A stretch of 64,000 bases of DNA from Rothia sp. (in: high G+C Gram-positive bacteria) (GCA_030524105.1 JAUNHE010000009.1:1-64000); one strand, 5' to 3'. Positions 25,213 through 37,184 are shown, counted from the first letter of the stretch. Program-made: numbers and translations. Notes: generated by a model from the sequence alone, not told the origin.

Positions 25213-27246
25213 CTAACTCTGCTGGTTCTGGGCCTGCTCAGCCCCGGGGTCCTCATTACTGCGGCTCCTAATATGGGTAAGGATCTTAGCAATAGCAGCA
25301 TCGAGACCAACCCCGTTTTCTTGGGAGCCATCCCGATAACGGAAAGAAACCGCCTGCTGCTCCTGATCCTGCCCACCAGCAATCACAATAAAAGGCACCT
25401 TTTCTTTTGACGCGGTCCGGATCTTTTTGGGGAACCGGTCCGTACCGTAGTCCACCTCAACCCGGACCCCCTCTTTCTGAAGCCGCTGCGCAACCTGACC
25501 CATATAGTCGTTAAAGGCCTCCGCCACGGGAATACACATAACCTGAACCGGACTCAACCAGGCGGGGAAAGCACCGGCATAGTGCTCGGTTAAGATCCCC
25601 AAAAAGCGTTCAAAGGCACCAAATTTGGCTGAATGGATCATAACAGGCTCACGCCGGCTGCCGTCTGAAGCCTGGTACTCTAAACCAAACCGTTGCGGCT
25701 GGTTAAAGTCATACTGAATAGTTGACATCTGCCAGGTACGACCAATAGCGTCCTTAACCTGAACAGAGATCTTAGGCCCATAAAAAGCAGCTCCGCCGGG
25801 ATCGGGAACCAAGGTGATACCGCTTGCCCTAGCCACCTCTTCAAGAACCGCAGTAGCTTCTTCCCACTGCTGATCGGTACCAATAAATTTATCTTTTTTA
25901 TCCCCAGAAACATCGCGGGTGGAAAGCTCAAGATAAAAATCTTTCAACCCAAAATCATTCAGCAAAGAAAGCACAAAATTAAGCAGATGACGAATCTCCT
26001 GCGGAGCCTGCTCCTTGCTGACATAACTGTGCGAATCATCCTGGGTAACCTTACGTACCCGGGTAAGGCCCTGGAGCACCCCAGATTTTTCGTTCCGATA
26101 AACAGAACCAAATTCAAAAAGACGCAAGGGCAGCTCCCGGTAGGACCGTCCACGAGACCTAAAAATCTCATTATGCATAGGACAGTTCATAGCCTTCAAA
26201 CGATAATTACCGTTATCGGCTTCCATCGCCGGAAACATATCGTCCTGGTAGTAGGGCAAATGACCGGACGTATAAAAAAGATCTTCCTTAGATATATGGG
26301 GAGTAGCCACATACTGGAAACCTTCTTCAAGGTGGCGGGCACGCACATAGTCTTCCATCTCGCGCAAGATAATTCCACCCTTAGGATGAAATACCGGCAG
26401 CCCCGAACCCAGGTTTTTAGGAAAAGAAAAAAGATCCAGCTCTTCACCCAGGCGACGGTGGTCCCGGCGTTCAGCCTCAGCAAGACGATCTTTATAGGCC
26501 TGCAGCTGATCCTTAGAGGGCCAGGCCGTACCATAAATCCGCTGAAGCATAGGGTTTTTCTCTGAGCCACGCCAGTAGGCCCCTCCAGAACGCATCAACG
26601 CATAACCGTGAGCAATCAGCTTAGTATGCGGCAGATGAGGCCCCCTACAGAGATCCTTCCAGACCACCTCACCGGTTTTAGGATGAACATTATCGTAGAT
26701 AGTGATCTGCCCCCGACCAACCTCCACGCTGGCACCGTCTGCAGCATCAGCCCCAGATCCAGGACCCTGGCTCAGCTCTAAGAGCTCTAGCTTGTAGGGC
26801 TCTTCAGCCATTTCTTCTTGGGCCTGCTCAAGGCTGACCTCACGACGCTGGAACTTTTGACCAGATTTAATGATCTTGACCATCAGCTTCTCAATTTTTT
26901 TGAGATCCTCAGGGGTAAAAGGCTCGGCCACATCAAAATCAAAATAAAACCCGTCCTTAATATAAGGCCCAATACCGAGTTTTGCATCGGGTCGATACTG
27001 CTGAACAGCTTGAGCCATCACGTGAGCTGCAGAATGACGCAGTACATCAAGCCCGTCTTGATCAGCAATAAAAACAGGATCAACCCTATCTGCCGCCTGA
27101 AGCACATAGCTAAGATCCACCAGCTCGTCATTGACGCGAGCAACAACCACGGTAGGCTGCTCGCTAAAAAGCTGCGCTGCTCTTGTGCCGGCAGCAACCT
27201 GCTGTTCCTGGCCACTGACGGTAATTGCTATAGTCTCGACAGACAT
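25213..27246 (-). CDS. thrS: threonyl-tRNA synthetase
   Basis: 677 aa from the ATG at 27246, which follows AAGGAG. A longer frame opens at 27273. Domains in order: TGS (about 1-65), the editing domain with [11 protein letters not shown] (about 75-85) and the second zinc-site Cys, the class II catalytic core with motif 2 [19 protein letters not shown], zinc ligand Cys in MNCPMHN, motif 3 near the end of the core, and the anticodon-binding domain with [16 protein letters not shown]. No T-box leader was seen upstream, unlike ileS. Confidence 0.98.
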   Translation of the reverse strand: MSVETIAITVSGQEQQVAAGTRAAQLFSEQPTVVVARVNDELVDLSYVLQAADRVDPVFIADQDGLDVLRHSAAHVMAQAVQQYRPDAKLGIGPYIKDGFYFDFDVAEPFTPEDLKKIEKLMVKIIKSGQKFQRREVSLEQAQEEMAEEPYKLELLELSQGPGSGADAADGASVEVGRGQITIYDNVHPKTGEVVWKDLCRGPHLPHTKLIAHGYALMRSGGAYWRGSEKNPMLQRIYGTAWPSKDQLQAYKDRLAEAERRDHRRLGEELDLFSFPKNLGSGLPVFHPKGGIILREMEDYVRARHLEEGFQYVATPHISKEDLFYTSGHLPYYQDDMFPAMEADNGNYRLKAMNCPMHNEIFRSRGRSYRELPLRLFEFGSVYRNEKSGVLQGLTRVRKVTQDDSHSYVSKEQAPQEIRHLLNFVLSLLNDFGLKDFYLELSTRDVSGDKKDKFIGTDQQWEEATAVLEEVARASGITLVPDPGGAAFYGPKISVQVKDAIGRTWQMSTIQYDFNQPQRFGLEYQASDGSRREPVMIHSAKFGAFERFLGILTEHYAGAFPAWLSPVQVMCIPVAEAFNDYMGQVAQRLQKEGVRVEVDYGTDRFPKKIRTASKEKVPFIVIAGGQDQEQQAVSFRYRDGSQENGVGLDAAIAKILTHIRSRSNEDPGAEQAQNQQS

Positions 27247-27351
27247 GAGTCTCCTTGTCTTCTTGCTGCGCACCTATACCGGGGGCACGCCTAAAGTTTT
27301 TACTGCGCAAGGAATAAGGACGCAGCACCCTGACCATTCTACCTGCTCTAG

Positions 27352-28203
27352 CTAGCAGCAAGTACACCTGTTCCTAAGCTTTCCTATGCCCTCAATCTCT
27401 GTTTCTAGCAGTTGACCGGGCTCTAGCCACTGCCTAGGACGCAGGGAAAGTCCCACACCTGCCGGAGTTCCCAGGGCAATAATATCTGCAGGCAGCAGGG
27501 TCATAAAACGCGAAACATAGGAAAGTACCTGTGCTGGACTAAAAATCATATCCGCCGTTGTCCCCTGCTGGCGAAGCTGGCCATCAACCCGACAGCTAAT
27601 CCTTAACCCCCGCTGGAGCTCAAGCTGATCAGCAGAAACAATGCAGGGCCCAAAAGGCGTCGTAGCATCCCAATTCTTTCCTTGAAACCACTGGCTAGTT
27701 CTACCCTGCCAGTCACGAACAGAAACATCGTTCAAGACAGTAAAACCCAGGATGTATTCCATGGCCTCCTGCCCAGAAACCCGACGGGCCTTCTTTCCCA
27801 CCACCAGGGCAAGCTCCGCCTCCCAATCAATTTTGGTCGATTCCTCCGGCAGAAGAATCTCTTCCCTAGGCCCAATCATTGCATTGGCATACTTGCTAAA
27901 TACCGTGGGAAAAGCGGGAGTATCTGCACCGACCTCTGCCGCATGATCCCGATAGTTCAAACCCAAACACAGTATTTTTTGAGGGTGAAGAACCGGCTGA
28001 ACAAAATCTAACTGACTAAAGTCACAATCTAAGCTATACAGGCTGCTCTCTTTGACATCCCGAACAGAAGCCGGGTCTATGTTTCCGGCAGCAGCCGGCC
28101 TCAAAAGCTGAGAATCCAAGGAACCGGGCAGAACATAAACAGTGTTTTCTATTTCAACGACCCCAGCGACCCCTCCTGCCAGTACCGCATTACCCCAACG
28201 CAT
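27352..28203 (-). CDS. fumarylacetoacetate hydrolase family protein
   Basis: 283 aa from the ATG at 28203, which has AAGGAGG just upstream. Metal-binding Glu, Glu and Asp occur in KIDWEAELALVVGKKARR and later VLNDVSVRDWQ. GLNYRDHAAEVG and the C-terminal GDIIALGTPAGVG-type stretch (DIIALGTPAGVG) complete the fold. Substrates of this family range from fumarylpyruvate to oxaloacetate, so the reaction is not assigned. Confidence 0.85.
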   Translation of the reverse strand: MRWGNAVLAGGVAGVVEIENTVYVLPGSLDSQLLRPAAAGNIDPASVRDVKESSLYSLDCDFSQLDFVQPVLHPQKILCLGLNYRDHAAEVGADTPAFPTVFSKYANAMIGPREEILLPEESTKIDWEAELALVVGKKARRVSGQEAMEYILGFTVLNDVSVRDWQGRTSQWFQGKNWDATTPFGPCIVSADQLELQRGLRISCRVDGQLRQQGTTADMIFSPAQVLSYVSRFMTLLPADIIALGTPAGVGLSLRPRQWLEPGQLLETEIEGIGKLRNRCTCC

Positions 28204-28397
28204 AAACCTCCTTAGCAACCTAACATAATTCCGCTCACTTTAGGCCGAAACGAGTACCATCCAGCCAGAAATGTGACGGCATGTATAGCCTTAAAATATA
28301 GTTTTAATAAAAATAAGGTGAAACACTCTTACTATATAGTGATTCCAGTTACTCTTTAAGATAAAGGTGCGCGCCACCGCGAATCAAGGAGGACATC

Positions 28398-28913
28398 ATG
28401 GAACGTACAATCACGTTGATCAGCAAGACGGTAGCTCACAAAAAACCTACGACCGTTAGCACCCGCTCTATCCGCAAAGAGGATGCCCAGGCCCTAGCCC
28501 GCCTGCTTTTCTCCTCCTATGACGACAGCCGCGTCCCCTCTCAGGCCCATGCCCTTAAAGAAATTGAGTCTATTTTGGACGGTAGCCACGGTGATTTTTA
28601 TCCAGAAGCATCCCCGGTGGTAGTAGATCAGCATGACCGTGTTGTAGCCGCCGTTCTTTGCCTACGCAACAGAAAAGATCAGGTTGAACCGGCCAACGTT
28701 GCCACCATTTATGAACTCTTCACCGCCGCTTCCCGTCGACGCGAAGGCCTAGCTGAACAGCTCATTCGCATGAGTATCAATACCATGTATCGGGACGGTT
28801 TATCCGAGGTAACCGTCCAGATTCCCGAATCAAATGCAGCAGCCCTTGCCCTCTACCTCACCCTAGAATTTAGGCGCTGGCAGAGCCCGGATGATGCAGA
28901 AGAACTCCTGTAA
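28398..28913 (+). CDS. GNAT-family N-acetyltransferase
   Basis: 171 aa, preceded by AAGGAGG. The GNAT fold is seen in RSIRKEDAQALARLLFSSYD at the N-terminus, ATIYELFTAASRRREGLAEQ with the acetyl-CoA pyrophosphate loop (about 111-123), and SNAAALALYLTLEFRRW near the end. The substrate is unknown. It is a lone plus-strand gene between two minus-strand blocks. Confidence 0.8.
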   Translation: MERTITLISKTVAHKKPTTVSTRSIRKEDAQALARLLFSSYDDSRVPSQAHALKEIESILDGSHGDFYPEASPVVVDQHDRVVAAVLCLRNRKDQVEPANVATIYELFTAASRRREGLAEQLIRMSINTMYRDGLSEVTVQIPESNAAALALYLTLEFRRWQSPDDAEELL

Positions 28914-28934
28914 AGTCCGCTAGTTTTAGGCCCG

Positions 28935-29621
28935 TCAAAGCCAACCCCTTGTACGGTAGGCTTCAAGCAAGGCATCTTCAATGTCTTCGGCCCTCAGCAG
29001 CGGGTCCAGCTGCTGAAGCCCGGCAATAGTCTGTGGATCCAAGTCCAGGTCAAGCTGGCGGTAGACTCCGGAGGTCACCCCAAGAAGATCCTCAGAGGCC
29101 CTCAGAACAATGCCACTACTAAACCACCAGGCTCCCGGGACCACCCGCTGAGCCGTGCCAATAATTTTTACCGGCCTACCACCGGGCAGATAGGCATGCA
29201 CAGAATATTCTCCCGGGCAGTACTCCCCCGGTAGCTCACCAACCCCAGCCTCAAGCCCAAATCCTTCGAGCATTGCTACAAAAAGTGCAGCGAAGTCAGC
29301 GAAACGGCTCCGGCTACCGGTAACAGCGTCAGCTTCTGGCTGAAAGTGATCAATAATAAGTGACCCTAAATCATAGGCTGCCGCGTGACCGCCGACCGGC
29401 CGCACCCGAGGAGAATAGCCAGCAGCAGCCGCTAGCTTACTGGCCCGAGTAAAACCGGGATTATGCTGGTCACGACGGCCAAAGGCCAGCACGGGGCGGG
29501 GCCGGTAGAGCCGCAGCAGGGCTTGCCCTTGGCCACGACCAAGAGCCCTGAGCAGGGCCACCGACTCATCAAAAGAATAATAATGACCGGCAGCCTGCCC
29601 AAGCTTGCTTACAACCTTCAT
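28935..29621 (-). CDS. lipoate/octanoate transferase family protein
   Basis: 228 aa. It has the biotin/lipoate ligase fold: RPVGGHAAAYDLGSLIIDH (RxGGG-like site) and the lysine-containing VKIIGTAQR. A Cys in GEYCPGEYSVHA sits where LipM/LipL-type amidotransferases have their catalytic Cys, so octanoyl transfer is possible as well as ligation. The protein is shorter than LplA ligases and lacks their C-terminal accessory domain. Confidence 0.75.
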   Translation of the reverse strand: MKVVSKLGQAAGHYYSFDESVALLRALGRGQGQALLRLYRPRPVLAFGRRDQHNPGFTRASKLAAAAGYSPRVRPVGGHAAAYDLGSLIIDHFQPEADAVTGSRSRFADFAALFVAMLEGFGLEAGVGELPGEYCPGEYSVHAYLPGGRPVKIIGTAQRVVPGAWWFSSGIVLRASEDLLGVTSGVYRQLDLDLDPQTIAGLQQLDPLLRAEDIEDALLEAYRTRGWL

Positions 29622-29643
29622 CCGGCTCCTTCGCCCCTAACAA

Positions 29644-30666
<1,023 letters not shown>

Positions 30667-30675
30667 CTAAGTTTG

Positions 30676-32856
30676 TTAGAGCATGCAAGAAACGCAGCCC
30701 TCAACCTCAGTACCCTCTAAGGCCATCTGGCGGATCCGCGAATAATAAATTGTTTTAATACCCTTGCGCCAGGCGTATATTTGAGCTTTATTGACATCTC
30801 TGGTTGTAGCAGTATCCCGGAAAAAAAGCGTCAAAGACAGTCCCTGGTCCACATGCTGGGTAGCCACAGCATAGGTATCAATAATCTTCTCGTAACCAAT
30901 CTCGTAGGCATCTTGATAGTAGTCAAGGTTGTCATTCGTCATAAAGGGTGCCGGATAATAGACCCGGCCTAACTTACCTTCTTTCCGAATTTCGATTTTG
31001 GAAGCAATCGGATGAATCGAAGAGGTAGAACCGTTGATGTAGGAGATAGAACCGGTAGGAGGAACCGCCTGTAAATTCTGGTTATACATACCGTACTGGG
31101 CAACGTCAGCAGCAAGTTGCTGCCAGTCCTGCTGCCTTGGAATATGGTGCCCGGCAAACAAATCGGCAACCCGGGCTGTTTTTGGCTCCCACTGCTGGTT
31201 AAGATATTTTTCAAAATACTTGCCCGTAGCATAGTCGGAATTTTCAAAATTAGCAAAAGTTTCCTGCCGCTCCCTGGCTATTTCCATAGAGGTTTTAATA
31301 GCATGGTAAGTCACGGTATAAAAATAAATATTTGTAAAATCTAAGGCCTCTTCAGAACCGTAATAAATATGCTCTCTTGCCAAATACCCGTGAAGATTCA
31401 TCTGCCCCAAGCCCACTGCATGAGACATAGAGTTACCTCGTTCAATAGAGGGTACAGAACGAATGTCTGACTGGTCAGATACAGAAGTTAAAGATCGGAT
31501 CGCTGCACCAACAGTTTTACCTATGTCACCGCCATCCATAGTCAAAGCAATGTTAAGAGAACCTAGATTACAGGAGATATCCTTACCAACCGTGGCATAA
31601 CCCAAATCTGGGTTATAAGCAGATGGCTCAGAGACCTGCAAGATCTCCGAACAAAGGTTAGACATAATAACTTTACCCTCAATCGGGTTAGCCTTATTGA
31701 CGGTATCCTCAAACATGACGTAGGGATAACCGGACTCAAACTGGATTTCTGCCAGAGTCTGAAAGAATTCACGAGCATTGATTTTACGCTTTTTGATGCG
31801 GGGGTCATCCAGCATTTCATAGTACTTTTCCGAAACATTGATATCCGAAAAAGGTTGGCCGTAGACCCGTTCAACGTCATAGGGGGAAAAGAGGTACATG
31901 TCCTCATTACGCTTTGCTAGTTCAAAGGTAATATCTGGGATAACAACACCCAAGGAGAGGGTTTTAATACGAATTTTTTCATCCGCATTCTCTCTTTTAG
32001 TGTCTAGAAAGGAATAGATATCTGGATGATGGGCATGCAGGTAGACCGCTCCCGCCCCTTGGCGGGCACCTAGCTGGTTAGCGTAAGAGAAAGAATCCTC
32101 CAGCAGCTTCATAACGGGGATAACTCCAGAAGACTGGTTCTCTATCTTTTTAATAGGAGCGCCAGCTTCCCGTAAATTCGTCAGGGCAAAGGCAACCCCG
32201 CCACCGCGTTTAGATAGCTGCAGGGCTGAGTTGATGGATCGGCCGATAGACTCCATATTGTCTTCCATCCGCAGCAAGAAGCAGGAGACCAGCTCACCGC
32301 GCTGGCGCTTACCGGCGTTAAGGAAGGTTGGAGTTGCCGGCTGAAAACGGCCGGCAATAACTTCTTCAACAATCTCTTGTGCCAGCTCTTTGTTACCCTG
32401 GGCTAAAAAGAGTGCCACCATCAGCACCCGGTCTTCAAACCGTTCTAGGTAGCGCTGGCCGTCAAAGGTTTTAAGGGCGTAGGAGGTATAAAATTTAAAG
32501 GCTCCTAAAAAGGTAGGGAACCTAAATTTTTTTGAATAAGCAAATTTAGAGAGCTCTTTGACAAAGGAAAAATCGTATTGGTCAAAAACTTCTTGCTCAT
32601 AGTATTGATGTTTAATGAGGTAGTCAATTTTTTCTTCTAAATCGTGAAAGAAAACCGTATTGTTATTGACATGTTGCAAGAAATACTGCCGAGCAGCTTG
32701 CCTGTCTGCATCAAACTGAATTTCGCCCGCCGTATCGTAAAGATTGAGCAGAGCATTAAGTTCGTGATATCCAAGACCCCGAAATTTTTCCGGCACGGTG
32801 GGGTCTTCGTGGCCGGGTTCCTGGCTCAAGCCGGGGACAGGGAGTTTTGATTCCAA
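30676..32856 (-). CDS. nrdE: ribonucleotide reductase class Ib, alpha subunit NrdE
   Basis: 726 aa. The N-terminal truncation typical of class Ib (no ATP-cone) is seen. Active-site residues appear in [22 protein letters not shown] and the [13 protein letters not shown] block. The C-terminal redox pair is CVSC, at the end of the chain (EGCVSCML). It reduces ribonucleoside diphosphates with electrons from NrdH. The start overlaps nrdI by 31 bp. Confidence 0.96.
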   Translation of the reverse strand: MESKLPVPGLSQEPGHEDPTVPEKFRGLGYHELNALLNLYDTAGEIQFDADRQAARQYFLQHVNNNTVFFHDLEEKIDYLIKHQYYEQEVFDQYDFSFVKELSKFAYSKKFRFPTFLGAFKFYTSYALKTFDGQRYLERFEDRVLMVALFLAQGNKELAQEIVEEVIAGRFQPATPTFLNAGKRQRGELVSCFLLRMEDNMESIGRSINSALQLSKRGGGVAFALTNLREAGAPIKKIENQSSGVIPVMKLLEDSFSYANQLGARQGAGAVYLHAHHPDIYSFLDTKRENADEKIRIKTLSLGVVIPDITFELAKRNEDMYLFSPYDVERVYGQPFSDINVSEKYYEMLDDPRIKKRKINAREFFQTLAEIQFESGYPYVMFEDTVNKANPIEGKVIMSNLCSEILQVSEPSAYNPDLGYATVGKDISCNLGSLNIALTMDGGDIGKTVGAAIRSLTSVSDQSDIRSVPSIERGNSMSHAVGLGQMNLHGYLAREHIYYGSEEALDFTNIYFYTVTYHAIKTSMEIARERQETFANFENSDYATGKYFEKYLNQQWEPKTARVADLFAGHHIPRQQDWQQLAADVAQYGMYNQNLQAVPPTGSISYINGSTSSIHPIASKIEIRKEGKLGRVYYPAPFMTNDNLDYYQDAYEIGYEKIIDTYAVATQHVDQGLSLTLFFRDTATTRDVNKAQIYAWRKGIKTIYYSRIRQMALEGTEVEGCVSCML

Positions 32857-33293
32857 AGTTCTTTTAACCCTTCATTAACTTTTTTAACGTCTTCGGCGGT
32901 GCCCATCAGTTCAAAACGATAAAGCACCGGAACATGGCATTTTGCCGCTACCTTATCTGCAGCAATGGCATAGAGCCTGCCAAAATTACTATTACCGCCA
33001 CCGATGACACCTATCAGGTTCCGTCTATTCTGCTCAACATTCAAAAACTTAACTGCCTGCGGTGGCACCGATCCGGAGCCTCCTGGCCGGCCATAACTGG
33101 GGATACATAAGACAAAGGGCTCATTAACCCGAGGTGTCTCTTCACCGGTCCGTAGTGGAAGGCGAAGGCTACGAGCCTGCGTTTTCTGTACAAATTTATG
33201 GGTATTTTCAGAGATTGAAGAGAAGTAAACAACCAGAGGGCTGCCAGTAAGGGCGGTCTTGGCGGAGCTTATCTTCGCAGCATCCGAGCTCAT
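32826..33293 (-). CDS. nrdI: flavodoxin-like NrdI
   Basis: 155 aa from the ATG at 33293. An ATG at 33305 is only one base from AGGAG, which makes the later one likelier. The FMN phosphate loop is [18 protein letters not shown] and [14 protein letters not shown] follows. NrdI supplies the oxidant that assembles the manganese radical site of NrdF. It is preceded by nrdH and overlaps nrdE. Confidence 0.93.
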   Translation of the reverse strand: MSSDAAKISSAKTALTGSPLVVYFSSISENTHKFVQKTQARSLRLPLRTGEETPRVNEPFVLCIPSYGRPGGSGSVPPQAVKFLNVEQNRRNLIGVIGGGNSNFGRLYAIAADKVAAKCHVPVLYRFELMGTAEDVKKVNEGLKELWNQNSLSPA

Positions 33294-33411
33294 GCGTCGA
33301 CTCATCTCCTGACGAGACTCAAAAGATAGTTATTCAAAAAAAAATATGTGCCTGCCAGGACCTAGGCCTGCCCAGGCTGTGGGCGGACCGTCCCGGCCTT
33401 GATCTAGCAGA

Positions 33412-33636
33412 CTAGGCTGCTAGAGCGTTAATACGGTCTGGCTGGAAGCCTGACCAGTGCTCACCACCGGCTATAACAACGGGAGCCTGCATGTAACCCA
33501 ACTCGGTAATACGAGCCAAGGCAGCGGCATCTTGGGTGACGTCCACGGTGCTGTACTCAATGCCATTCTTATCTAACGCGCGATAAGTCATATTGCACTG
33601 AACACAAGAGGGCTTGGTGTACACCGTAACTGACAT
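33412..33636 (-). CDS. nrdH: glutaredoxin-like NrdH
   Basis: 74 aa. It has the thioredoxin-fold redox site KPSCVQCNMTYRALDKNG (CxxC at 10-13) and the C-terminal SGFQPDRI, which is diagnostic for NrdH. It donates electrons to NrdE from thioredoxin reductase. It is the first gene of the nrdHIEF set. A 118-bp gap separates it from nrdI. Confidence 0.95.
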   Translation of the reverse strand: MSVTVYTKPSCVQCNMTYRALDKNGIEYSTVDVTQDAAALARITELGYMQAPVVIAGGEHWSGFQPDRINALAA

Positions 33637-34107
33637 TTTAACTCCTTGAACATCCCGTAGCTACGAGACTAAATGGTGCGGATAATGAGGTGCAGATTCC
33701 AGCGCCGGCTGGCCTGAGCGTGAGGGCGTTCATGCAGTCCGGCAGCTGCAGCTCTGTAGCTGAACTATGCATCTAATACTACATGTAGTGTTCGGACTTA
33801 ATCCACGCCCCTAGATGATGTGGTTTACTCAAAAAATTTTTTGCGGGCTCTTAATCCACAGCCTGCAAGGCGTCTTTACGGCCTTTCTAAGAGTTATCCA
33901 CAGTTACTAGCTCCTTGAGGTGCCAAAACCCCAAAGTAGGTCTTTTTAATCACGTCATGACAAGTGGCTTACCTGTTTTCCGCTCTATCTCGCGCCCAAA
34001 GCAGCCAGTACAGGGAGCCCACAGGCTTAAGAAGGGTTCTGGGCAAGAAATTTTAGAAAGATGAGCACCATGGGAGTGTCGAGACAAGGAAGAAAAGACA
34101 AGAGACC
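33637..34107 (-). promoter_or_regulatory. nrd upstream region with DnaA-box-like sites and a palindrome
   Basis: The 471-bp gap holds no gene. ACTACATGTAGT at 33778-33789 is a perfect 12-bp palindrome with the look of an NrdR-type box. TTATCCACA at 33894-33902 is a perfect DnaA box, and the related TAATCCACA (33852-33860) and TAATCCACG (33799-33807) lie in the same orientation. Control of nrd genes by DnaA and NrdR is known from other bacteria. Its occurrence here is inferred. Confidence 0.55.
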
Positions 34108-35226
34108 CTACAGCAGTCCGACACGTTTAAGATCGGCGATCAAGGAGGCACCGTCGTTAGCTTCCATCCATAGATCCCCGGTTGTAATCTGCTGGGCGCG
34201 TTTGTCTCCCCAAACCCGTCCAGAAGCCAAGACCGACTCCCCTAAGGTCAGATTGCGGATGAGAATAGCCGCTACGTTCTGCGGGTATCGCACGGCAAAT
34301 CCGTTGTAAATATCGGGATCGCGCTGGCCATCGTCTCCCACTAAAATCCACTTCATATCCGGAAACTCTGCGGCTAGGCGCTTGAGAGAATTGACCTTGT
34401 GTAAGGAGCCGGATCTAAACCAACGATCGGGGGTTGGGCCCCAATCGGTTAATAAAAAAGTTCCTTGTGGGTAGGCATTTCGAGTCAGAAATCGCCGTAG
34501 AGTTGGCGTCGTGTTCCAGGCTCCGGTCGATAGGTACATAAAGGGGGCCTTAGGATAGGCCTGATGCAGCCTATCCATGAGCACAGCCATACCCGGTGTA
34601 GGGGTACGGGCATGTTCGTTAAGCACAAAAGAGTTCCAGGCAGCTAGTAGGGGCCTGGGTAGGGCCGTTACCATAACCGTGTCATCAACATCAGAGATAA
34701 CACCAATTTTTTGCTGCGGAGGAACAATGTAGACCGTTGTTTTGGCAGGTTCACTACCAGGAACTTCCATGGTTACCTGGTGGATCCCGGGTTCAAGGTC
34801 AATGTTGAGTTTGACGTCAAGTACACCGCCACGGTCGGTGTACTCCACAAACTGCTGGCCGGCTATAGTAATGGTCACCTGAGCCTGGGAGATGGCGATT
34901 GAAGTAAAAGAACGCCAGCCCCGTATCGGTTCAGCAGCAGAATCCTCAGCTTCTAAGGCATTAAAGAGTTTCTGAAAAAGCTCGGTTTTATACAGGGCCC
35001 GACCAATCACACGCACCCAACCGGGGGCACCATAACCAACGGAAGGAACCACTATCGGCTCCTCCCGGTGCTCAATTGCTCTTTTTTCACGCCAACGGTG
35101 AAAACTATCAGCAACCCGGTAACCAAGGTTGACTGCTTCATCCGCGGCCTCGGTCACTATAGTGCGAAGCTCGTGCGATCCCAGTGTGCTCATGCCTTCC
35201 AGCTGCTCTTTAAAGATAGAGTTCAA
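34108..35226 (-). CDS. App1/DUF2183-family phosphatase-like protein
   Basis: 372 aa. The C-terminal half carries a HAD-type phosphatase signature: VISDVDDTVMVTALPRP (about 193-210, DxDxT), MYLSTGAWNTTPTLRRFL and WILVGDDGQRDPDIY. The N-terminal half includes a beta-rich region (about 90-170). This matches App1-like phosphatidate phosphatase domain proteins common in actinobacteria. The substrate here is not known. Confidence 0.85.
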   Translation of the reverse strand: MNSIFKEQLEGMSTLGSHELRTIVTEAADEAVNLGYRVADSFHRWREKRAIEHREEPIVVPSVGYGAPGWVRVIGRALYKTELFQKLFNALEAEDSAAEPIRGWRSFTSIAISQAQVTITIAGQQFVEYTDRGGVLDVKLNIDLEPGIHQVTMEVPGSEPAKTTVYIVPPQQKIGVISDVDDTVMVTALPRPLLAAWNSFVLNEHARTPTPGMAVLMDRLHQAYPKAPFMYLSTGAWNTTPTLRRFLTRNAYPQGTFLLTDWGPTPDRWFRSGSLHKVNSLKRLAAEFPDMKWILVGDDGQRDPDIYNGFAVRYPQNVAAILIRNLTLGESVLASGRVWGDKRAQQITTGDLWMEANDGASLIADLKRVGLL

Positions 35227-35277
35227 ACAACTCTAAGGTAACTTCTGTCCAAGAAGGAGAGACCTCAGAGTCCAGGT

Positions 35278-35715
35278 TTAATGCATCTCGATACTACAGG
35301 TGGCAGAGCCTTTGCCCTCGGCATGGGCGGAGTGGACCGGTTCAAAGATACCGGTATCTTTGATAGCGCAGGAAACGGTGTCCTCAGGGTTCTGAGCAGA
35401 GACCGTCACCGTCAGCCGGTGCCCGCTTAGTTCCTTGCTATCCTCAGCAACAAGCTTATAGAAAGTTTCTTCTGCCGGCAGGTCTACCCGGTAACCGCTA
35501 AAGGGCATCTGGTCTTGATAAAAGGATACGCTGCCGGTTTTATGGTGGGCGCCAGCGGCGTCAAGGACCTGAGCCTCCACCACTACTGCATTACGATTTT
35601 CTTCAAAACCGCTCGTTTTCTCAACGCTGAGACCGGGGACAATGGTGGTTGCACATCCGCTTAAGACAAAGGTTGTTGCAAGAGCGAGTGCCGCAAAAAC
35701 TTTTTTATTAGCCAT
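35278..35715 (-). CDS. predicted lipoprotein
   Basis: 145 aa from the ATG at 35715 (another Met two codons earlier). A signal peptide with lipobox LSGC (ALATTFVLSGCA, Cys about residue 20) directs it to the outer face of the membrane. The mature part is about 125 residues with beta-strand character and two late cysteines (VSCAIK and ATCSIEMH) that could form a disulfide. No family was recognised. Confidence 0.75.
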   Translation of the reverse strand: MANKKVFAALALATTFVLSGCATTIVPGLSVEKTSGFEENRNAVVVEAQVLDAAGAHHKTGSVSFYQDQMPFSGYRVDLPAEETFYKLVAEDSKELSGHRLTVTVSAQNPEDTVSCAIKDTGIFEPVHSAHAEGKGSATCSIEMH

Positions 35716-35809
35716 ACCCAAAAATATAGCTTGTTCTTAGCACGATGCAGTAGACATTTACCCGATTTTTTGACAGATCGTCCATAAATTTTACCGACAA
35801 CTAGCCAGG

Positions 35810-35855
35810 AAAAAGCGCCCGTAGTCCTCGGCCTATCTAACCGGGTTACGGGCGC
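35810..35855 (-). terminator. intrinsic terminator of ldh
   Basis: On the minus strand GCGCCCGTA (35855 down to 35847) pairs with TACGGGCGC (35823 down to 35815), followed by TTTTT. The stem is 9 bp and GC-rich. It lies 37 bp after the ldh stop. Confidence 0.8.
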
Positions 35856-35891
35856 CCAACCTTTATGGGTGAGGGTTCTAAAACTCTCGGA

Positions 35892-36860
35892 CTAGCTGCC
35901 TAGACCAACACCGGTCAAAACCTCATCAATAGCGTGAGCAGAGGCACGAAGTTTAGTGAGTTCTTCCTCGTTCATAGGAACATCGAGAACTTTTTCCACT
36001 CCCTGGTAAGAGACGACAGAAGGCAAGGAGACGGCAGCCTGACCTTCGATGCCGTAACGACCGTTAAGCTGGGTTGCCACCGGGAGCACCGCCTTTTGCC
36101 CCTGAAGGACAGCTTCTACGATTCGTGCCCCAGAAATACCAATGGCATAGTTGGTAGAGCCTTTGCCTTCAATAACTTTATAAGCGGCTCGCATAGCCTC
36201 ATGAGCCAGCTGATCTTTAACTTCTTTTGTAAAGATTTTTTGCCCGTCAACTTCCCAGTCAGCCAGGGGAACCATACCGATATTTGCTGCCGACCAAACC
36301 GGAAATTCAGAATCACCGTGCTCACCAACAATATTGGCGTGCACAGAGCGGATCGAAACACCGGCCTTACGGGCAATTAACCAGCGGAGTCTGGATGAGT
36401 CCAAAACGGTACCCGAAGCAAAGCAGCGTCCGGTAGGTAGGCCGGTAATCTTTTGGGCAACAACAGCCAGGGCATCACAGGGGTTGGTCACAATCATCAA
36501 GATAGCGTCCGGGGCAACTGCCATCACCTGTGGGAGCATGGACTGAAAAATCTTAACGTTGGCGTCAACAAGTTCTAGTCGAGGCTGGTTTGGCTTCTGA
36601 CGGGCTCCTGCCGTAATAACAATCATGTCGCAATCGCGCAGAATTTCTACGTCTCCGCTACCTGAAACAGCTGCTTCATGGGCAAACATAGTGCCGTGGG
36701 CAATATCAAGGCCTTCAGCGGTTGCCCGCTCCGCCGCAATATCGTAGATAACAATTTCGTCAGCTGACCCCCGCAGGGTTGCTGCATAGGCTAGGGCTGA
36801 TCCTACTCCCCCTGCTCCGATAACGCCGAGTTTAGTGCCTTTACTGAGGTGGCTTGCCAT
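35892..36860 (-). CDS. ldh: L-lactate dehydrogenase
   Basis: 322 aa. The NAD-binding start is KLGVIGAGGVGSALAYA. The substrate-loop sequence TAGARQKPNQPR has Gln at the position that distinguishes lactate from malate dehydrogenases, and the catalytic His is in VGEHGDSEFPVW. It reduces pyruvate to lactate with NADH and points to a fermentative or facultative lifestyle. A possible redox-repressor (Rex-like) half site TTGTGATTGTTTACC lies near 36945-36960, but the match is weak. Confidence 0.93.
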   Translation of the reverse strand: MASHLSKGTKLGVIGAGGVGSALAYAATLRGSADEIVIYDIAAERATAEGLDIAHGTMFAHEAAVSGSGDVEILRDCDMIVITAGARQKPNQPRLELVDANVKIFQSMLPQVMAVAPDAILMIVTNPCDALAVVAQKITGLPTGRCFASGTVLDSSRLRWLIARKAGVSIRSVHANIVGEHGDSEFPVWSAANIGMVPLADWEVDGQKIFTKEVKDQLAHEAMRAAYKVIEGKGSTNYAIGISGARIVEAVLQGQKAVLPVATQLNGRYGIEGQAAVSLPSVVSYQGVEKVLDVPMNEEELTKLRASAHAIDEVLTGVGLGS

Positions 36861-37184
36861 GATGATAAGGTCTTCCTTTCCTGGAACTACTGTTGACCTG
36901 GGTGGACTGTTGCCTTAAAGTATTCCACAAACGCTCTGTGTTTGTGATTGTTTACCTTGGATTACGTTTTGAATTCTTTAAAAACCCTGAGTTTTTCGGC
37001 CTTAATTGCCACATAAAACCACATAATTTGTTTTCTACCTTTTGTGGAAGATCACAGTTTGCGTAAGCCTTAAGGGAAGACAGGCAGATTTTACAGCTAG
37101 GGATTAGGAGCAGCGGAGTATAATAAGTGGCGGTTTCTGCCCCCAGCGGCAGGTTCTGTCAGAAGCTGAAGAGAGGGAGTACCT
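36861..37184. promoter_or_regulatory. divergent promoter region of ldh and the ABM gene
   Basis: The 324-bp gap holds no gene. A TATAAT element at 37119-37124 is suitably placed for the plus-strand ABM gene. The -35 at normal spacing is weak. On the ldh side the sequence is AT-rich with several TTTGTG/TGTGAT-like words that could bind a redox or catabolite regulator. Confidence 0.4.

Noticed and set aside
36945-36960. Rex-type operator before ldh
   Set aside because: Only one half site matches well, so it is mentioned under ldh but not claimed as a site.
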